A DNA stretch of 64,000 nucleotides from the NCBI RefSeq assembly GCF_025460805.1, contig NZ_JAMXFJ010000003.1:120518-184517 (forward strand). Reading direction: 5' to 3'. The stretch comes from Microvirga sesbaniae (GTDB lineage Bacteria > Pseudomonadota > Alphaproteobacteria > Rhizobiales > Beijerinckiaceae). Positions 1-8,932 of the stretch are shown here, piece by piece. The notes under the pieces are model-generated. The model saw nothing but the letters and a program-made list of their open reading frames with translations, ran no database searches and was not told where the DNA came from. How positions within the stretch are numbered: the first letter of the stretch is position 1; every line of letters starts with the position of its first letter. The position numbers and the translations under genes were made by a program.

Positions 1-310
1 AGATCGTGGTGACGCCGCATTGCGCGAGGTTGCGCATGGACTGGCGGTAATGGTCGAACAGGCTCGTCAGGTCGCCTTCGCCGATCTTGATGCGCTCGTG
101 GATCGGCAGGCTCTCGACCACGCTCCAGCGCAGGCCGAGCGACGGATCGGCGGCAATGAGCGCTTTCCGCTTCTCGATCTCCTCGACGCTCCAGATCACC
201 CCATAGGGGATCTGATGCAGGGCGGTGACGATCCCGGTCGCGCCGGTCTGCCGGATGTGGGAGAGCTGTACGACGTCGTCGGGGCCGAACCAGCGCCAGG
301 TCTGTTCCAT
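1..310 (-). CDS. uxuA: Mannonate dehydratase, N-terminal part (runs off the window)
   Basis: The first 103 residues are visible, starting [20 protein letters not shown], and the gene continues past the left edge. UxuA dehydrates D-mannonate to 2-keto-3-deoxy-D-gluconate in the cytoplasm. The opening, with the [18 protein letters not shown] segment, matches the family start of its TIM-barrel fold. The metal-binding residues lie further on and cannot be checked. The gene lies 68 bp downstream of the GntR gene on the same strand, so the two may be co-transcribed. The divergent uxaC and the downstream uxuB-type gene supply the two preceding steps, which supports the assignment. Confidence 0.9.
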   Translation of the reverse strand, partial: MEQTWRWFGPDDVVQLSHIRQTGATGIVTALHQIPYGVIWSVEEIEKRKALIAADPSLGLRWSVVESLPIHERIKIGEGDLTSLFDHYRQSMRNLAQCGVTTI

Positions 311-378
311 GATTGCCTCTCAAAGCTGGGGCCGAACGGGGGCGTCGGCGGAGGGTGCGGATTCTTGTCTGGAGGGTG

Positions 379-1107
379 TCACGCGCTGAGCACCTCCGGC
401 AGGGCATCGGCCTCGGGCTCGAAGAGATCCGGGTGCTTCGCGGCCAGCTCCGGCAGGGAGCGCAGGATCTCGCTGAGGTGCTGCTGCATGGCCCTGTCGG
501 CCGCTACGGGATCGGCCGCCTTGATGGCGTCGACGATCTCCGCATGCTGCGCGACGATGAGATGGCGCGGAGTGGCCTGCTTCACGTCGAGGTAGCGCAC
601 CCGGTCCATCTGCGGCTTGACGTCCTCGATCATGCGCCACGCGGCCGGACGTCCGGCGGCCTCCGCCAGGAGGCGGTGGAACTCCTCGTCCAGCGCCATG
701 AAGTCGTCCGACGAGGTGGCCCGCTGGGCGCGCCGCTGCCGGGTCAGGCTGGCGTTCAGCTCCGCGATCAGAACGGGAGAGGCTTTCAGCGCCGCCTCGC
801 GAACGACCGCGCATTCGACCGCGACGCGGATGAAGCGGGCATCCTCGACCGCCGCGCGCGAGATCTTGACCACCTGCGTGCCCCGCTGCGGCAGAACGCG
901 AACGAGGCCGGCCTCGCTCAGCTTGATGAGGGCTTCTCGGACGGGCGAGCGGCTCACGCCGAATCGCTGCGCCAGGTCCTGCTCCGACAGCATCTCGCCG
1001 GGCGCGATCTTCATGCTGACGATGGCCTGGCGAAGGGCGCGCGCGACCTGCCGGGCCATGGGCTCCCGGCTGAGATCGAGCTTCGCGAGGGTCGGTCTAT
1101 TGGTCAT
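379..1107 (-). CDS. GntR/FadR-family transcriptional regulator, probably of uronate genes
   Basis: This 242-residue protein has an N-terminal winged helix (about residues 15-80, including LAQRFGVSRSPVREAL) and an all-helical FCD ligand-binding domain (about 90-225). FadR-subgroup GntR proteins in this layout, such as UxuR and ExuR, typically repress hexuronate genes until a pathway intermediate binds. It sits between uxuA and the divergent uxaC, so control of this locus is likely, but the ligand cannot be read from sequence. I chose the ATG at 1107; an in-frame GTG at 1116 would add three residues, and neither has a strong ribosome site. Confidence 0.85.
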   Translation of the reverse strand: MTNRPTLAKLDLSREPMARQVARALRQAIVSMKIAPGEMLSEQDLAQRFGVSRSPVREALIKLSEAGLVRVLPQRGTQVVKISRAAVEDARFIRVAVECAVVREAALKASPVLIAELNASLTRQRRAQRATSSDDFMALDEEFHRLLAEAAGRPAAWRMIEDVKPQMDRVRYLDVKQATPRHLIVAQHAEIVDAIKAADPVAADRAMQQHLSEILRSLPELAAKHPDLFEPEADALPEVLSA

Positions 1108-1116
1108 AAGTGGCAC

Positions 1117-1140
1117 ACTACCATACTAGTAGACCATTGC
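1117..1140. promoter_or_regulatory. Candidate GntR operator and uxaC promoter -35 region
   Basis: The 114-bp gap between the divergent gntR and uxaC genes contains the 8-bp palindrome TACTAGTA (1124-1131) flanked by ACCA and GACCA. Just to its right, TTGCAA (1137-1142) and TAAGGT (1160-1165), 17 bp apart, could be the -35 and -10 boxes of uxaC. A repressor bound at the palindrome would touch the -35 box. This is a pattern reading only; GntR operators vary too much to name the protein with certainty. Confidence 0.35.
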
Positions 1141-1230
1141 AAAGGATCGTGGATCGTTTTAAGGTTTGCTCAATGAGGCGCTCGCAGCCGGCCCGGGAAT
1201 GGGCCCGGACGGAGCCCGAGGGAGTACGCC

Positions 1231-2634
1231 ATGCTGATCCATCCGGACCGGCTGTTTCCTGTCGATTCCGCCAGCCGCGAGGTGGCGCGCCGGCTCTATG
1301 CGAAGGTCCGGGATCTTCCGATCGTCTCGCCGCACGGCCATACGGATCCGCGGTGGTACGCGGAGAACGAGCCGTTCCCGGATCCCGCGACGCTCTTCGT
1401 CATCCCGGATCACTACGTGTTCCGCATGCTTTACAGCCAGGGCGTGCGCCTGGAGGAGCTTGGGCTCCCGGCGAAGGACGACAGCGCGGTGGAGCGCGAC
1501 CCGCGGGCGATCTGGCGGCGGTTCGCGTCGCATTATCACCTCTTCCGCGGCACGCCCACACGCCTCTGGCTCGATCATACGTTCGCGACCCTGTTCGGCT
1601 TCACCGAGCGCCTGTCGGCCAAGACCGCAGACGCCTATTACGACCGCATCGACGCGGCCCTGCGCACGCCGGAGTTCCGCCCGCGCGCGCTGTTCGAGCG
1701 CTTCCGCATCGAGGCGATCGCCACCACGGAGAGCCCGCTCGATCCGCTCAAGCACCACGAGGCCATCCGGCGCTCGGGCTGGTCCGGCCGCGTGGTGACG
1801 GCCTACCGCCCCGACCCGGTGATCGATCCCGAATTCGAGGGCTTCCGCGAGAATCTCGCGCGCTTCGGGGAGATCACGGGCTGCGACACGTCCACGTGGA
1901 GCGGCTACCTGGATGCGCACCGCAGGCGGCGCGCCTTCTTCCGCGATTACGGCGCGACCTCCACCGACCACGGCCACCCGACCGCCCGCACGGCGGATCT
2001 TTCACCGGCCGATGCGGAGGCGCTGTTCCGCCGGGTCGCGTCCGGCGATGCCGGGCCCGAGGATGCGGAGCTGTTCCGCGCCCAGATGCTGACCGAGATG
2101 GCCGCCATGAGCGTCGAGGACGGCATGGTCATGCAGCTCCATCCGGGCTCCTTCCGCAACCACAACGCGGCCCTGTTCCGCCGCTTCGGCCGCGACATGG
2201 GGGCGGACATTCCGCTGCAGACGGATTACGTCCGCGCCCTGAAGCCGCTGCTCGACCGCTTCGGCAACGAGCCCGGCTTCACGTTCATCGTCTTCACCCT
2301 CGACGAGACGAGCTATTCGCGCGAGCTCGCGCCGCTCGCGGGCCATTATCCGGCCCTCAGGCTGGGTCCGGCCTGGTGGTTCTTCGACTCGCCCGAGGGC
2401 ATGCGGCGCTTCCGTGAGCTCACGACCGAAACCGCCGGCTTCTACAACACGGTCGGGTTCAACGACGACACGCGCGCCTATCTGTCGATTCCCGCCCGGC
2501 ACGACGTGGCCCGCCGGGTCGACTGCGCCTCTCTCGCCACCCTGGTGACGACGCACCGCCTCGACGAGGACGAAGCGCACGAAATGGCCTACGATCTCGC
2601 CTATCGCCTCGCCAAAGAGGCCTACAAGCTGTGA
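1231..2634 (+). CDS. uxaC: Glucuronate (uronate) isomerase
   Basis: This 467-residue protein is full length for UxaC, which interconverts D-glucuronate and D-fructuronate, or D-galacturonate and D-tagaturonate. It belongs to the amidohydrolase superfamily. The early SPHGHTDPRWYAEN segment carries the expected metal-binding HGHTD motif, and the FNDDTRAYLSIPARHDVARR stretch near the C-terminus is also typical. The ATG has a GAGGGAG ribosome site. It is the first gene of the rightward uronate operon and ends 50 bp before the binding-protein gene. Confidence 0.95.
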   Translation: MLIHPDRLFPVDSASREVARRLYAKVRDLPIVSPHGHTDPRWYAENEPFPDPATLFVIPDHYVFRMLYSQGVRLEELGLPAKDDSAVERDPRAIWRRFASHYHLFRGTPTRLWLDHTFATLFGFTERLSAKTADAYYDRIDAALRTPEFRPRALFERFRIEAIATTESPLDPLKHHEAIRRSGWSGRVVTAYRPDPVIDPEFEGFRENLARFGEITGCDTSTWSGYLDAHRRRRAFFRDYGATSTDHGHPTARTADLSPADAEALFRRVASGDAGPEDAELFRAQMLTEMAAMSVEDGMVMQLHPGSFRNHNAALFRRFGRDMGADIPLQTDYVRALKPLLDRFGNEPGFTFIVFTLDETSYSRELAPLAGHYPALRLGPAWWFFDSPEGMRRFRELTTETAGFYNTVGFNDDTRAYLSIPARHDVARRVDCASLATLVTTHRLDEDEAHEMAYDLAYRLAKEAYKL

Positions 2635-2684
2635 CACGGGACATGGCCGACCATGAGCCATGTCGCACAGAACGGGAGGAAGAC

Positions 2685-3872
2685 ATGACGAACCTGATCA
2701 CCAGGCGGACCTTCGTCGGCGGTGTCGCCGGCTCCGCCGGCGTTGCGACCCTCGGCGGAAAAGCTTTCGCGCAGGCGACCCTGCCCACGAGTCCGGTGAC
2801 GCTCAACATCATCGACGTGGCCGGCAACCTGGCGCTGACCCAGAAGGCGATCGAGAACTACCGCAAGGCCAAGCCCAACCTGGTCTCGCGCATCACCTTC
2901 ACCAAGGCGACGGCGCCGGAGCTCGCCGGCAAGATCAAGGCCCAGCAGGATGCGGGCCGGGTCGACATCGACCTCGTGCTCACCGGCACGGATGCGCTCT
3001 CCGCCGGCATCGAGCAGAAGCTGTGGGTCGACCTCGTCCCCGGCCAGGCGAACTCCCTGCCGAAGCTCGACGACATCTATCTCGCGCCGGCCGCCAAGAT
3101 GCAGGGTCTGGCGAAGGGGCAGGGCGTGGTCGTGACCTACTACCCGTCGGGCCCGCTCCTCGAATACATGCCCGACAAGGTCAAGACCGTGCCGACCACG
3201 GCCGAGGAGCTTCTCGCCTACACCAAGGCCAATCCGGGCCGCTTCCTCTATGCGCGCCCGGCGAATTCCGGCCCTGGCCGCACCTTCATCATGGGCCTGC
3301 CCTACATCCTGGGCGACAGCAACCCGCAGGATCCGGCCAAGGGCTGGGACAAGACCTGGGCCTTCCTGAAGGAGCTCGGCCAGAACATCGAGTACTACCC
3401 GTCCGGCACCGGCGCGGTGATGAAGGAGCTCGGCGAAGGCTCCCGCGACATGACCGTGTCGACCACGGGCTGGGACATCAACCCGCGCGTCCTCGGGGTC
3501 GTGCCGAAGGAGGCCAAGGTGGCGGCGCTCAAGGGCTTCCACTGGGTGTCGGACGCGCATTACATGTGCGTGCCCAAGGGCCTGCCGAACGAGAAGCTCG
3601 CGGTGCTGCTCGATCTCATGAGCTTCCTGCTCACCAAGGAGCAGCAGGCCTACACCTTCGACGAGGGCTACTTCTATCCGGGCCCGGCCGTGAAGGGCGT
3701 GACCCTCGACATGGCGCCCGCCGAGAGCCAGGCGGCGATCAAGGAATTCGGCCGTCCGGAATACGAGAAGTGGATCGCCGAGAACCCGATCGAGCTTCCG
3801 CTCCAGCCCGACCAGATGGTCGTCGCCTTCCGCCTGTGGGACGAGCAGGTCGGCGGCGGCAAGCGTAAGTAA
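2685..3872 (+). CDS. ABC transporter substrate-binding protein, probable uronate importer
   Basis: This 395-residue protein starts with MTNLITRRTFVGG, a twin-arginine export signal ending near AFAQA, so it is probably exported folded to the periplasm. The mature part resembles the iron/polyamine/sugar group of extracellular solute-binding proteins that pair with PotABC-like permeases. I start at the ATG at 2685, which follows GGGAGGAAG; an upstream in-frame ATG-type start overlapping the end of uxaC lacks a signal sequence. The substrate is inferred from the flanking uxaC, uxuB and uxuA to be a hexuronate, but the sequence itself does not prove this. Confidence 0.8.
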   Translation: MTNLITRRTFVGGVAGSAGVATLGGKAFAQATLPTSPVTLNIIDVAGNLALTQKAIENYRKAKPNLVSRITFTKATAPELAGKIKAQQDAGRVDIDLVLTGTDALSAGIEQKLWVDLVPGQANSLPKLDDIYLAPAAKMQGLAKGQGVVVTYYPSGPLLEYMPDKVKTVPTTAEELLAYTKANPGRFLYARPANSGPGRTFIMGLPYILGDSNPQDPAKGWDKTWAFLKELGQNIEYYPSGTGAVMKELGEGSRDMTVSTTGWDINPRVLGVVPKEAKVAALKGFHWVSDAHYMCVPKGLPNEKLAVLLDLMSFLLTKEQQAYTFDEGYFYPGPAVKGVTLDMAPAESQAAIKEFGRPEYEKWIAENPIELPLQPDQMVVAFRLWDEQVGGGKRK

Positions 3873-3960
3873 GACGTCCAGAGCAAGAACAAGGACAGGT
3901 CGTGTCGCGGTTGAGGTTTCCTGCCATCCCCGGCGGCTGTGATGCGGGGATCGCCATCCT

Positions 3961-4061
3961 CTCGACGTCATCACCGGCCTCGTGCCGGTGATCCCGATCC
4001 GCAAGGCGCAGCGCCTTTCAGCATGGGGATGGCCGGCACAGGGCCGGCCATGACAGGAGGA
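3961..4061. repeat. Family A palindromic repeat pair inside the importer operon
   Basis: Two hairpins occur in the 249-bp gap between the binding protein and ATPase genes. One has arms TCACCGGC/GCCGGTGA and one GGCCGGC/GCCGGCC, separated by a GC-rich spacer. The same paired units recur at 7013-7110, 8656-8745, and within 13115-13425, 31820-31980, 51795-51970 and 63160-63270. They would form stable RNA stems between the abundant binding-protein message and the transporter genes, so an effect on mRNA decay is possible. Confidence 0.8.
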
Positions 4062-4121
4062 TGGCCTGCGAATGGCGGTGACACTCGAACCGATACACGA
4101 CCCAAGAACCAAGGACCCGCG

Positions 4122-5207
4122 ATGACCATTGCCCTTTCCCAGTTCGACGAAGTCCGGCTCGATCGCGTGAGCCGCGACTTCGGGGCGCTCAACGCCCTGC
4201 GCGACATCTCCCTGACGATCCGCCGGCGCGAGTTCATCGCCCTGCTCGGCCCGTCGGGCTGCGGCAAGTCGACGACGCTGAACTGCATCGCGGGTCTCCT
4301 GCCTGTGACCGGCGGGGCGATCTGGCTCGACAAAAGCCGGGTCGACACCCTGCGGCCCGAGGAGCGCGGGTTCGGGATGGTGTTCCAGAACTACGCGCTC
4401 TTTCCCCATCTCAACGTGCGCCAGAACATCGGCTTCGGGCTCAAGATGCGCGGGACGCCGAAGGCCGAGATCGACCGAAAGGTGGACGAGGCGCTCAACC
4501 TGGTGCGCCTCAAGGGCCAGGAGAACAAGCTGCCGGGCCAGCTCTCCGGCGGCCAGCAGCAGCGCGTGGCGATCGCCCGCGCCATCGTGATCGAGCCGCC
4601 GCTCGTGCTGATGGACGAGCCGCTCTCGAACCTCGACGCCAAGCTGCGCCTCGAGATGCGCGCCGAGATCCGGCGCATCCACAACGAGCTCGGGGCCACG
4701 ACCATCTACGTGACACACGACCAGGACGAGGCCCTGTCGCTCGCCGACCGCATCGTGGTGCTGCGCGACGGCGTGGTCCGGCAGGTCGGCACGCCCAAGG
4801 AGCTCTACGAGGCCCCGTCCCATCTCGACGTGGCCGACTTCATGGGCTTCCGCAACAAGCTGAAAGGTCGGGTCGTCGGCGCCGAGGGCGGCCGCGCCGT
4901 CCTCGACGTAGAGGGGGCGCGGATCAGCGGCGTCGCCCGCGAGACCCTGTCCGCCGGCGCCACGGCCTTCGCGGCCATCCGGCCGGACGACCTCATGGTC
5001 GGGGAGGCGGGGCCGAACGCCATCGCGGTGACCGTCGACACCATCGAATATCGCGGCCGCGAATTCGTCGGCACGGCCCATTCGGCCGGCGGGCTCGATT
5101 TCGTGTTCCGGTCGCACCAGCCGGTCGAGCCCGGTTCGCAGGTGCATCTGCGGGCGGATGACGGGCGTGTCCTCGTCTTCGCGGAGCCGATCCAGGGGAG
5201 GCAGTGA
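4122..5207 (+). CDS. ABC transporter ATP-binding protein (PotA/FbpC type)
   Basis: This 361-residue cytoplasmic ATPase has a Walker A motif GPSGCGKST (about 43-51), the signature LSGGQQQR, the Walker B segment [10 protein letters not shown] and a C-terminal TOBE-like domain from about residue 250. These features are those of ATPases that energise polyamine, iron and sugar importers. I use the ATG at 4122, where homology begins; an open frame extends upstream through the repeat but has no family similarity. Its stop codon overlaps the start of the first permease by one base (TGATG), which indicates translational coupling. Confidence 0.88.
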   Translation: MTIALSQFDEVRLDRVSRDFGALNALRDISLTIRRREFIALLGPSGCGKSTTLNCIAGLLPVTGGAIWLDKSRVDTLRPEERGFGMVFQNYALFPHLNVRQNIGFGLKMRGTPKAEIDRKVDEALNLVRLKGQENKLPGQLSGGQQQRVAIARAIVIEPPLVLMDEPLSNLDAKLRLEMRAEIRRIHNELGATTIYVTHDQDEALSLADRIVVLRDGVVRQVGTPKELYEAPSHLDVADFMGFRNKLKGRVVGAEGGRAVLDVEGARISGVARETLSAGATAFAAIRPDDLMVGEAGPNAIAVTVDTIEYRGREFVGTAHSAGGLDFVFRSHQPVEPGSQVHLRADDGRVLVFAEPIQGRQ

Positions 5208-6118
5208 TGGACGCCCTTGCTCCCGCGACTCCCGTCGAGCACGGCCCGAGCCTGCGCCAGCGTCTCGCCGCGCGCGGCTTCGACGCGGTGACGCTGCTCG
5301 TCGTTCCGGCGGCGATCTTCAGCCTGCTCCTCTTCGTCTACCCGTTCGCGTTCGGGTTCGTGCTCTCCTTCGAGCCCAAGGCCGGCGGCGACTGGCTCGC
5401 CAATTACAAGCGCTTTTTCTCGGACCCGTTCCTCTACGACACGATCGGCAACACGCTCCGGCTCGCGATCCCCGTCACGCTGATCAACCTGCTGCTGGCA
5501 GTGCCGATCGCGTTCCGCGTGCGCCTGATGCGGCGCCAGCGCCTCCTGACCACGATCCTCGTCCTGCCGATCACCCTCGGCACCGTGCTCGTGGCCGAGG
5601 GCCTCTTGAACTATCTCGGGCCGCAGGGCTGGTTCAACCGCACCCTGATCACCTTCGGGCTCATCTCGCAGCCCCTGAAGCTCGTGCATAATTACTGGGG
5701 CGTCTTCGCCTCCCTGGTGATCACCGGCTTCCCGTTCACCTTCCTGCTGACCCTGTCCTACGTGACCGGCATCGACCCGGCCCTCGAGCAGGCGGCCGCG
5801 ACCCTGGGCGCCAGCGCCTGGCAGCGCTTCCGCCACGTCTACCTGCCGCTCCTGATGCCGGGCTTCGCCATCACGTTCTGCCTGTCCTTCGTGCAGGCCT
5901 TCTCGGTCTTCCCCTCGGCGGTGCTGCTGGGCGAGCCCGCGGGCGTCACCCGGGTGATCTCGATCGCCGCCGCCACGGCGGCCTTCGAGGAATACGACTA
6001 CTCCATGGCCTCGGCGATCGCGATGATCATGGGCTTCGTGCAGCTCGCCATCGTGGTGGCGGTGCTCGCCTCCCGCGGGTTGTTCTACCGCGGTCCTGCC
6101 TCCGGCGCGAAAGGGTAA
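5207..6118 (+). CDS. ABC transporter permease 1
   Basis: This 303-residue inner-membrane protein has about six hydrophobic helices and a binding-protein-dependent transport domain. The EAA loop that docks onto the ATPase is visible as EQAAATLGASAWQRFRHVYL. It resembles PotB/ThiP-like permeases. A GTG lies one codon upstream, but the ATG overlapping the ATPase stop is the simpler choice. With the next gene it forms the heterodimeric channel of the presumed uronate importer. Confidence 0.88.
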   Translation: MDALAPATPVEHGPSLRQRLAARGFDAVTLLVVPAAIFSLLLFVYPFAFGFVLSFEPKAGGDWLANYKRFFSDPFLYDTIGNTLRLAIPVTLINLLLAVPIAFRVRLMRRQRLLTTILVLPITLGTVLVAEGLLNYLGPQGWFNRTLITFGLISQPLKLVHNYWGVFASLVITGFPFTFLLTLSYVTGIDPALEQAAATLGASAWQRFRHVYLPLLMPGFAITFCLSFVQAFSVFPSAVLLGEPAGVTRVISIAAATAAFEEYDYSMASAIAMIMGFVQLAIVVAVLASRGLFYRGPASGAKG

Positions 6119-6123
6119 AGCCG

Positions 6124-6966
6124 ATGATCCGCGACACCACACTCGGGTCCAAGCTCTGGGCCGCGGCCATCTGGTTCCTGGTCGGCTTCTTCGTCATCAA
6201 CCTGTTCGCCATGATCGCCACCGTGGTGACGAGCTCGTTTGCCACGCGCTGGCTCGGCACGTGGCTGCCGGTGGGCTTCACCACGCGCTGGTATTCCTCC
6301 GCCTGGAGCGAGTTCCAGCTCTGGGACGTCCTGATGGTGACCTTCCAGGTGATCGCCGCCGTGGTGTTCATCTCGGGAGCCCTCGGGGTGACCGCCGCCT
6401 ATGCGCTCGCCCGGCGCGAATTCGCCGGAAAGCGGCTTCTCATCCTGCTCTTCCTGCTGCCGCTGATGATCCCGCCGATCACCTTCGGCATCCCGCTCGC
6501 GACCGTGCTCTACCAGACCGGCCTAGCGGGCACGTTCTGGGGCGTGGTGGCGGCCAACCTCGTGCCGACCGTTCCCTTCGTCATCCTGGTCATGATCCCG
6601 TTCATCGAGCAGATCGACCCGAAGATCGAGGCGGCGGCCCGCGTCTTCGGCGCCAACACCTTCAAGCTCTTCGTCCACGTGCTCCTGCCGCTGCTCCTGC
6701 CGGGCATCCTGGCGGCGCTGCTGCTGGTGCTGGTGCGCACCATCGCCATGTTCGAGCTCACCTTCCTGGTGGCCGGCCCGACGAGCCAGACCCTCGTGGT
6801 GGCGCTCTATTACGCGGTCTTCGCGGCCGGGGTGCGCGCCGTGCAGTCGATCGACGCGATGGCGGTGATCTACATGGTCACGACCCTCGTCTGGCTCATC
6901 ATCGCGCTGCGCTTCGTCAACCCGACGCAGATCGTCACCCGGGCGAAGCAGCAGCCGGCGCATTGA
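6124..6966 (+). CDS. ABC transporter permease 2
   Basis: This 280-residue inner-membrane protein has about six helices and an EAA-like loop, IEAAARVFGANTFKLFVHVL, followed by the usual LPLLLPG. It matches PotC-type partners of permease 1. The ATG lies 5 bp after the previous stop, so the two permeases are translated from one message. It is the last transporter gene; a family A repeat pair follows before the oxidoreductase gene. Confidence 0.88.
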   Translation: MIRDTTLGSKLWAAAIWFLVGFFVINLFAMIATVVTSSFATRWLGTWLPVGFTTRWYSSAWSEFQLWDVLMVTFQVIAAVVFISGALGVTAAYALARREFAGKRLLILLFLLPLMIPPITFGIPLATVLYQTGLAGTFWGVVAANLVPTVPFVILVMIPFIEQIDPKIEAAARVFGANTFKLFVHVLLPLLLPGILAALLLVLVRTIAMFELTFLVAGPTSQTLVVALYYAVFAAGVRAVQSIDAMAVIYMVTTLVWLIIALRFVNPTQIVTRAKQQPAH

Positions 6967-7012
6967 CGGGGCGCCCGGGTTCCCAGGATCACCGTCCCGG
7001 TGACACACTCGA

Positions 7013-7110
7013 CGTCATGGCCGGCCTTGTGCCGGCCATCCCAATCGGAAGAGCACGGCGCATTTCAGGATCGGGATCACCGGCACGAGGCCGGTGATGA
7101 CGTGGTAGGA
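7013..7110. repeat. Family A palindromic repeat pair
   Basis: A GGCCGGC...GCCGGCC hairpin (near 7018-7042) and a TCACCGGC...GCCGGTGA hairpin (near 7075-7100) lie back to back, bounded by GACGTCAT and GATGACGT. They fill most of the 194-bp gap between the second permease and the uxuB-type gene. Confidence 0.8.
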
Positions 7111-7160
7111 TTGCAACGACCCGGCGCCACCCTCATCTGGAACGAACCCCCGAGGACACG

Positions 7161-8681
7161 ATGTCAGACCGCTTGAACGACGATTCTCTCGCCGATCTGC
7201 CGGAGGGCGTTCGCCGCCCGGCCTACGACCGGAGAGCGGTGAAGACCGGGATCGTGCATCTGGGCGTCGGGGCCTTCCACCGGGCCCATCAGGCGGCCTA
7301 CACGGACGACGTGCTCGCCCGGGATCCGCGCTGGGGCATCGTGGCCGCCAGCCTGCGCAGCCCGGACACCTACGACGCCCTCCAGCCGCAGGACGGTCTC
7401 TACACTCTTTCGGTCCGCTCGCAGGACGGCGAGGCGCTGCGGATCGTCGGGTCGGTCCGGCGGGTCGTCGTGGCGCCTCGGGCGACGGAGGAGCTCCTCG
7501 ACGCGATGGCCGATCCGCAGACCAGGATCGTCACTCTGACGGTGACCGAGAAGGGCTATTGCCACGATCCGGCGACCGGCGTCCTGAACGAGGCCCATCC
7601 CGACGTGGTGCATGACCTCGCCTACCTGAAAACGCCCCGCTCGGCACCGGGCTTCATCGTCGAGGCGCTGCGCCGCCGGCGGCGGGCGGGGATTGCGCCC
7701 TTCACGGTTCTCACCTGCGACAACCTTCCCTCGAACGGCCGCACCGTGAAGCGCGTGCTCACCCGCTTCGCCGAACTGGTCGATCCCGATCTCGGCCGCT
7801 TCGTGGCCGAAGAGGTGTCCTGCCCGTCGACCATGGTCGACCGGATCGTCCCGGCGACGAACGATCAGGACCGGGAGCGCATCGGACAGGCCCTGGGTGT
7901 CGAGGACGCCTGGCCGGTCGTCACCGAACCCTTCACGCAATGGGTGATCGAGGACCGGTTCCCGCAGGGCCGCCCGGCCTGGGAGATCGCGGGCGCGGAG
8001 TTCGTCGCCGACGTGGAGCCCTATGAGCACATGAAGCTCAGGCTGCTCAACGGCAGCCATTCGACGCTCGCCTATCTGGGCTATCTCGCGGGCTACGAGA
8101 CGGTGGCCGACACCATGGCGGATCCGGCCTTCGCGCGGCTGATCGAGGGGCTCATGGACGAGGAGGTCACGCCGACCCTGCACATGCCGCCCGGTGCCGA
8201 TCTGTCCGCCTACAAGCGGGCGCTCGTCGCCCGGTTCAAGAATCCCGCCCTGAAGCACCGCACCTGGCAGATCGCGATGGACGGCTCGCAGAAGCTGCCG
8301 CAGCGGCTCCTGGGGACGGTCCGAGATCGTCTCCAGGGTGGCGCTTCCATCGCACGCCTGTCCCTCGGGGTGGCGGCCTGGATGCGCTATGTCACGGGTG
8401 TCGACGAGACGGGCGCGCCCATCGACGTGCGCGATCCCATGGCGGCGCGGCTCCGCGCGCTGGCCGACCGGGCAGGGCCCTCGGCCGAGGGGCTGGCCGG
8501 CGCCCTGTTCGCCGTGCGCGAAATCTTCGGCGACGACCTGCCGAAGGACCCGCGGTTCACGGGAGCCGTGACAGCGAACCTGGGGCGTCTCTTCGAGAAG
8601 GGCGCCGGGCGCACCGTTGCGGAGTTCGGGGCGGAGCACGGGAACGACTCCTCTTCGTCATCACCGGGCTCGTCCCGGTGA
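7161..8681 (+). CDS. uxuB: Mannitol dehydrogenase family oxidoreductase, probable fructuronate reductase
   Basis: This 506-residue protein belongs to the polyol-specific long-chain dehydrogenase family. The N-terminal half is a nucleotide-binding Rossmann domain (GIVHLGVGAFHRAHQ, about 31-45), and the C-terminal half contains the catalytic-lysine motif KLRLLNGSHS (near 293-302). Mannitol 2-dehydrogenases look similar, so the call rests on context: with UxaC and UxuA it would reduce D-fructuronate to D-mannonate using NADH. The last ten or so residues (serine-rich, ending SPGSSR) and the stop codon are encoded by a family A repeat, so the native C-terminus seems to have been replaced or extended. 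Confidence 0.8.
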   Translation: MSDRLNDDSLADLPEGVRRPAYDRRAVKTGIVHLGVGAFHRAHQAAYTDDVLARDPRWGIVAASLRSPDTYDALQPQDGLYTLSVRSQDGEALRIVGSVRRVVVAPRATEELLDAMADPQTRIVTLTVTEKGYCHDPATGVLNEAHPDVVHDLAYLKTPRSAPGFIVEALRRRRRAGIAPFTVLTCDNLPSNGRTVKRVLTRFAELVDPDLGRFVAEEVSCPSTMVDRIVPATNDQDRERIGQALGVEDAWPVVTEPFTQWVIEDRFPQGRPAWEIAGAEFVADVEPYEHMKLRLLNGSHSTLAYLGYLAGYETVADTMADPAFARLIEGLMDEEVTPTLHMPPGADLSAYKRALVARFKNPALKHRTWQIAMDGSQKLPQRLLGTVRDRLQGGASIARLSLGVAAWMRYVTGVDETGAPIDVRDPMAARLRALADRAGPSAEGLAGALFAVREIFGDDLPKDPRFTGAVTANLGRLFEKGAGRTVAEFGAEHGNDSSSSSPGSSR

Positions 8682-8745
8682 TCTCGCCTGTCTGAAGCGC
8701 CGTGCCTCACCGTATCGGGATGGCCGGGCCTGTCCCGGCCATGCC
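8656..8745. repeat. Family A repeat pair overlapping the end of the uxuB-type gene
   Basis: The first hairpin, TCACCGGG...CCCGGTGA, covers the last codons and the TGA of the upstream gene. The second, GGCCGGG...CCCGGCC, follows about 50 bp later. Confidence 0.8.
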
Positions 8746-8810
8746 GTGGCGTGTGTCAGTGCCGGCGAGCGCGTCGAGGGAGGGGAGACCGACGGTCCGA
8801 GGAGTGAGCC

Positions 8811-8927
8811 TAAAGCATCGGACCCAAAAGTGGATTTGCACTTTTGGGATCCATCCGATGCTTTCTTCTTGAATGAGAGCATCGGTCAGAACGGAAAACC
8901 GGATCCACTTTTCCGTCCGATGCTCTA
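8811..8927. repeat. Family B double-hairpin element (117 bp)
   Basis: The element begins TAAAGCATCGGACCC and ends CGTCCGATGCTCTA. It contains two successive hairpins, each closed by GCATCGG/CCGATGC ends, with inner arms CCCAAAAGTGG and CGGAAAACCGG. A second copy at 55123-55239 differs at only three of 117 positions by eye. The terminal inverted repeat with TA at both outer ends resembles a small non-autonomous transposable element. Confidence 0.85.
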
Positions 8928-8932
8928 GGCCT

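Noticed and set aside
2622..5147. An 841-codon minus-strand frame opposite the uronate importer genes
   Set aside because: It crosses repeats and three gene boundaries on the other strand and has shadow-type composition.
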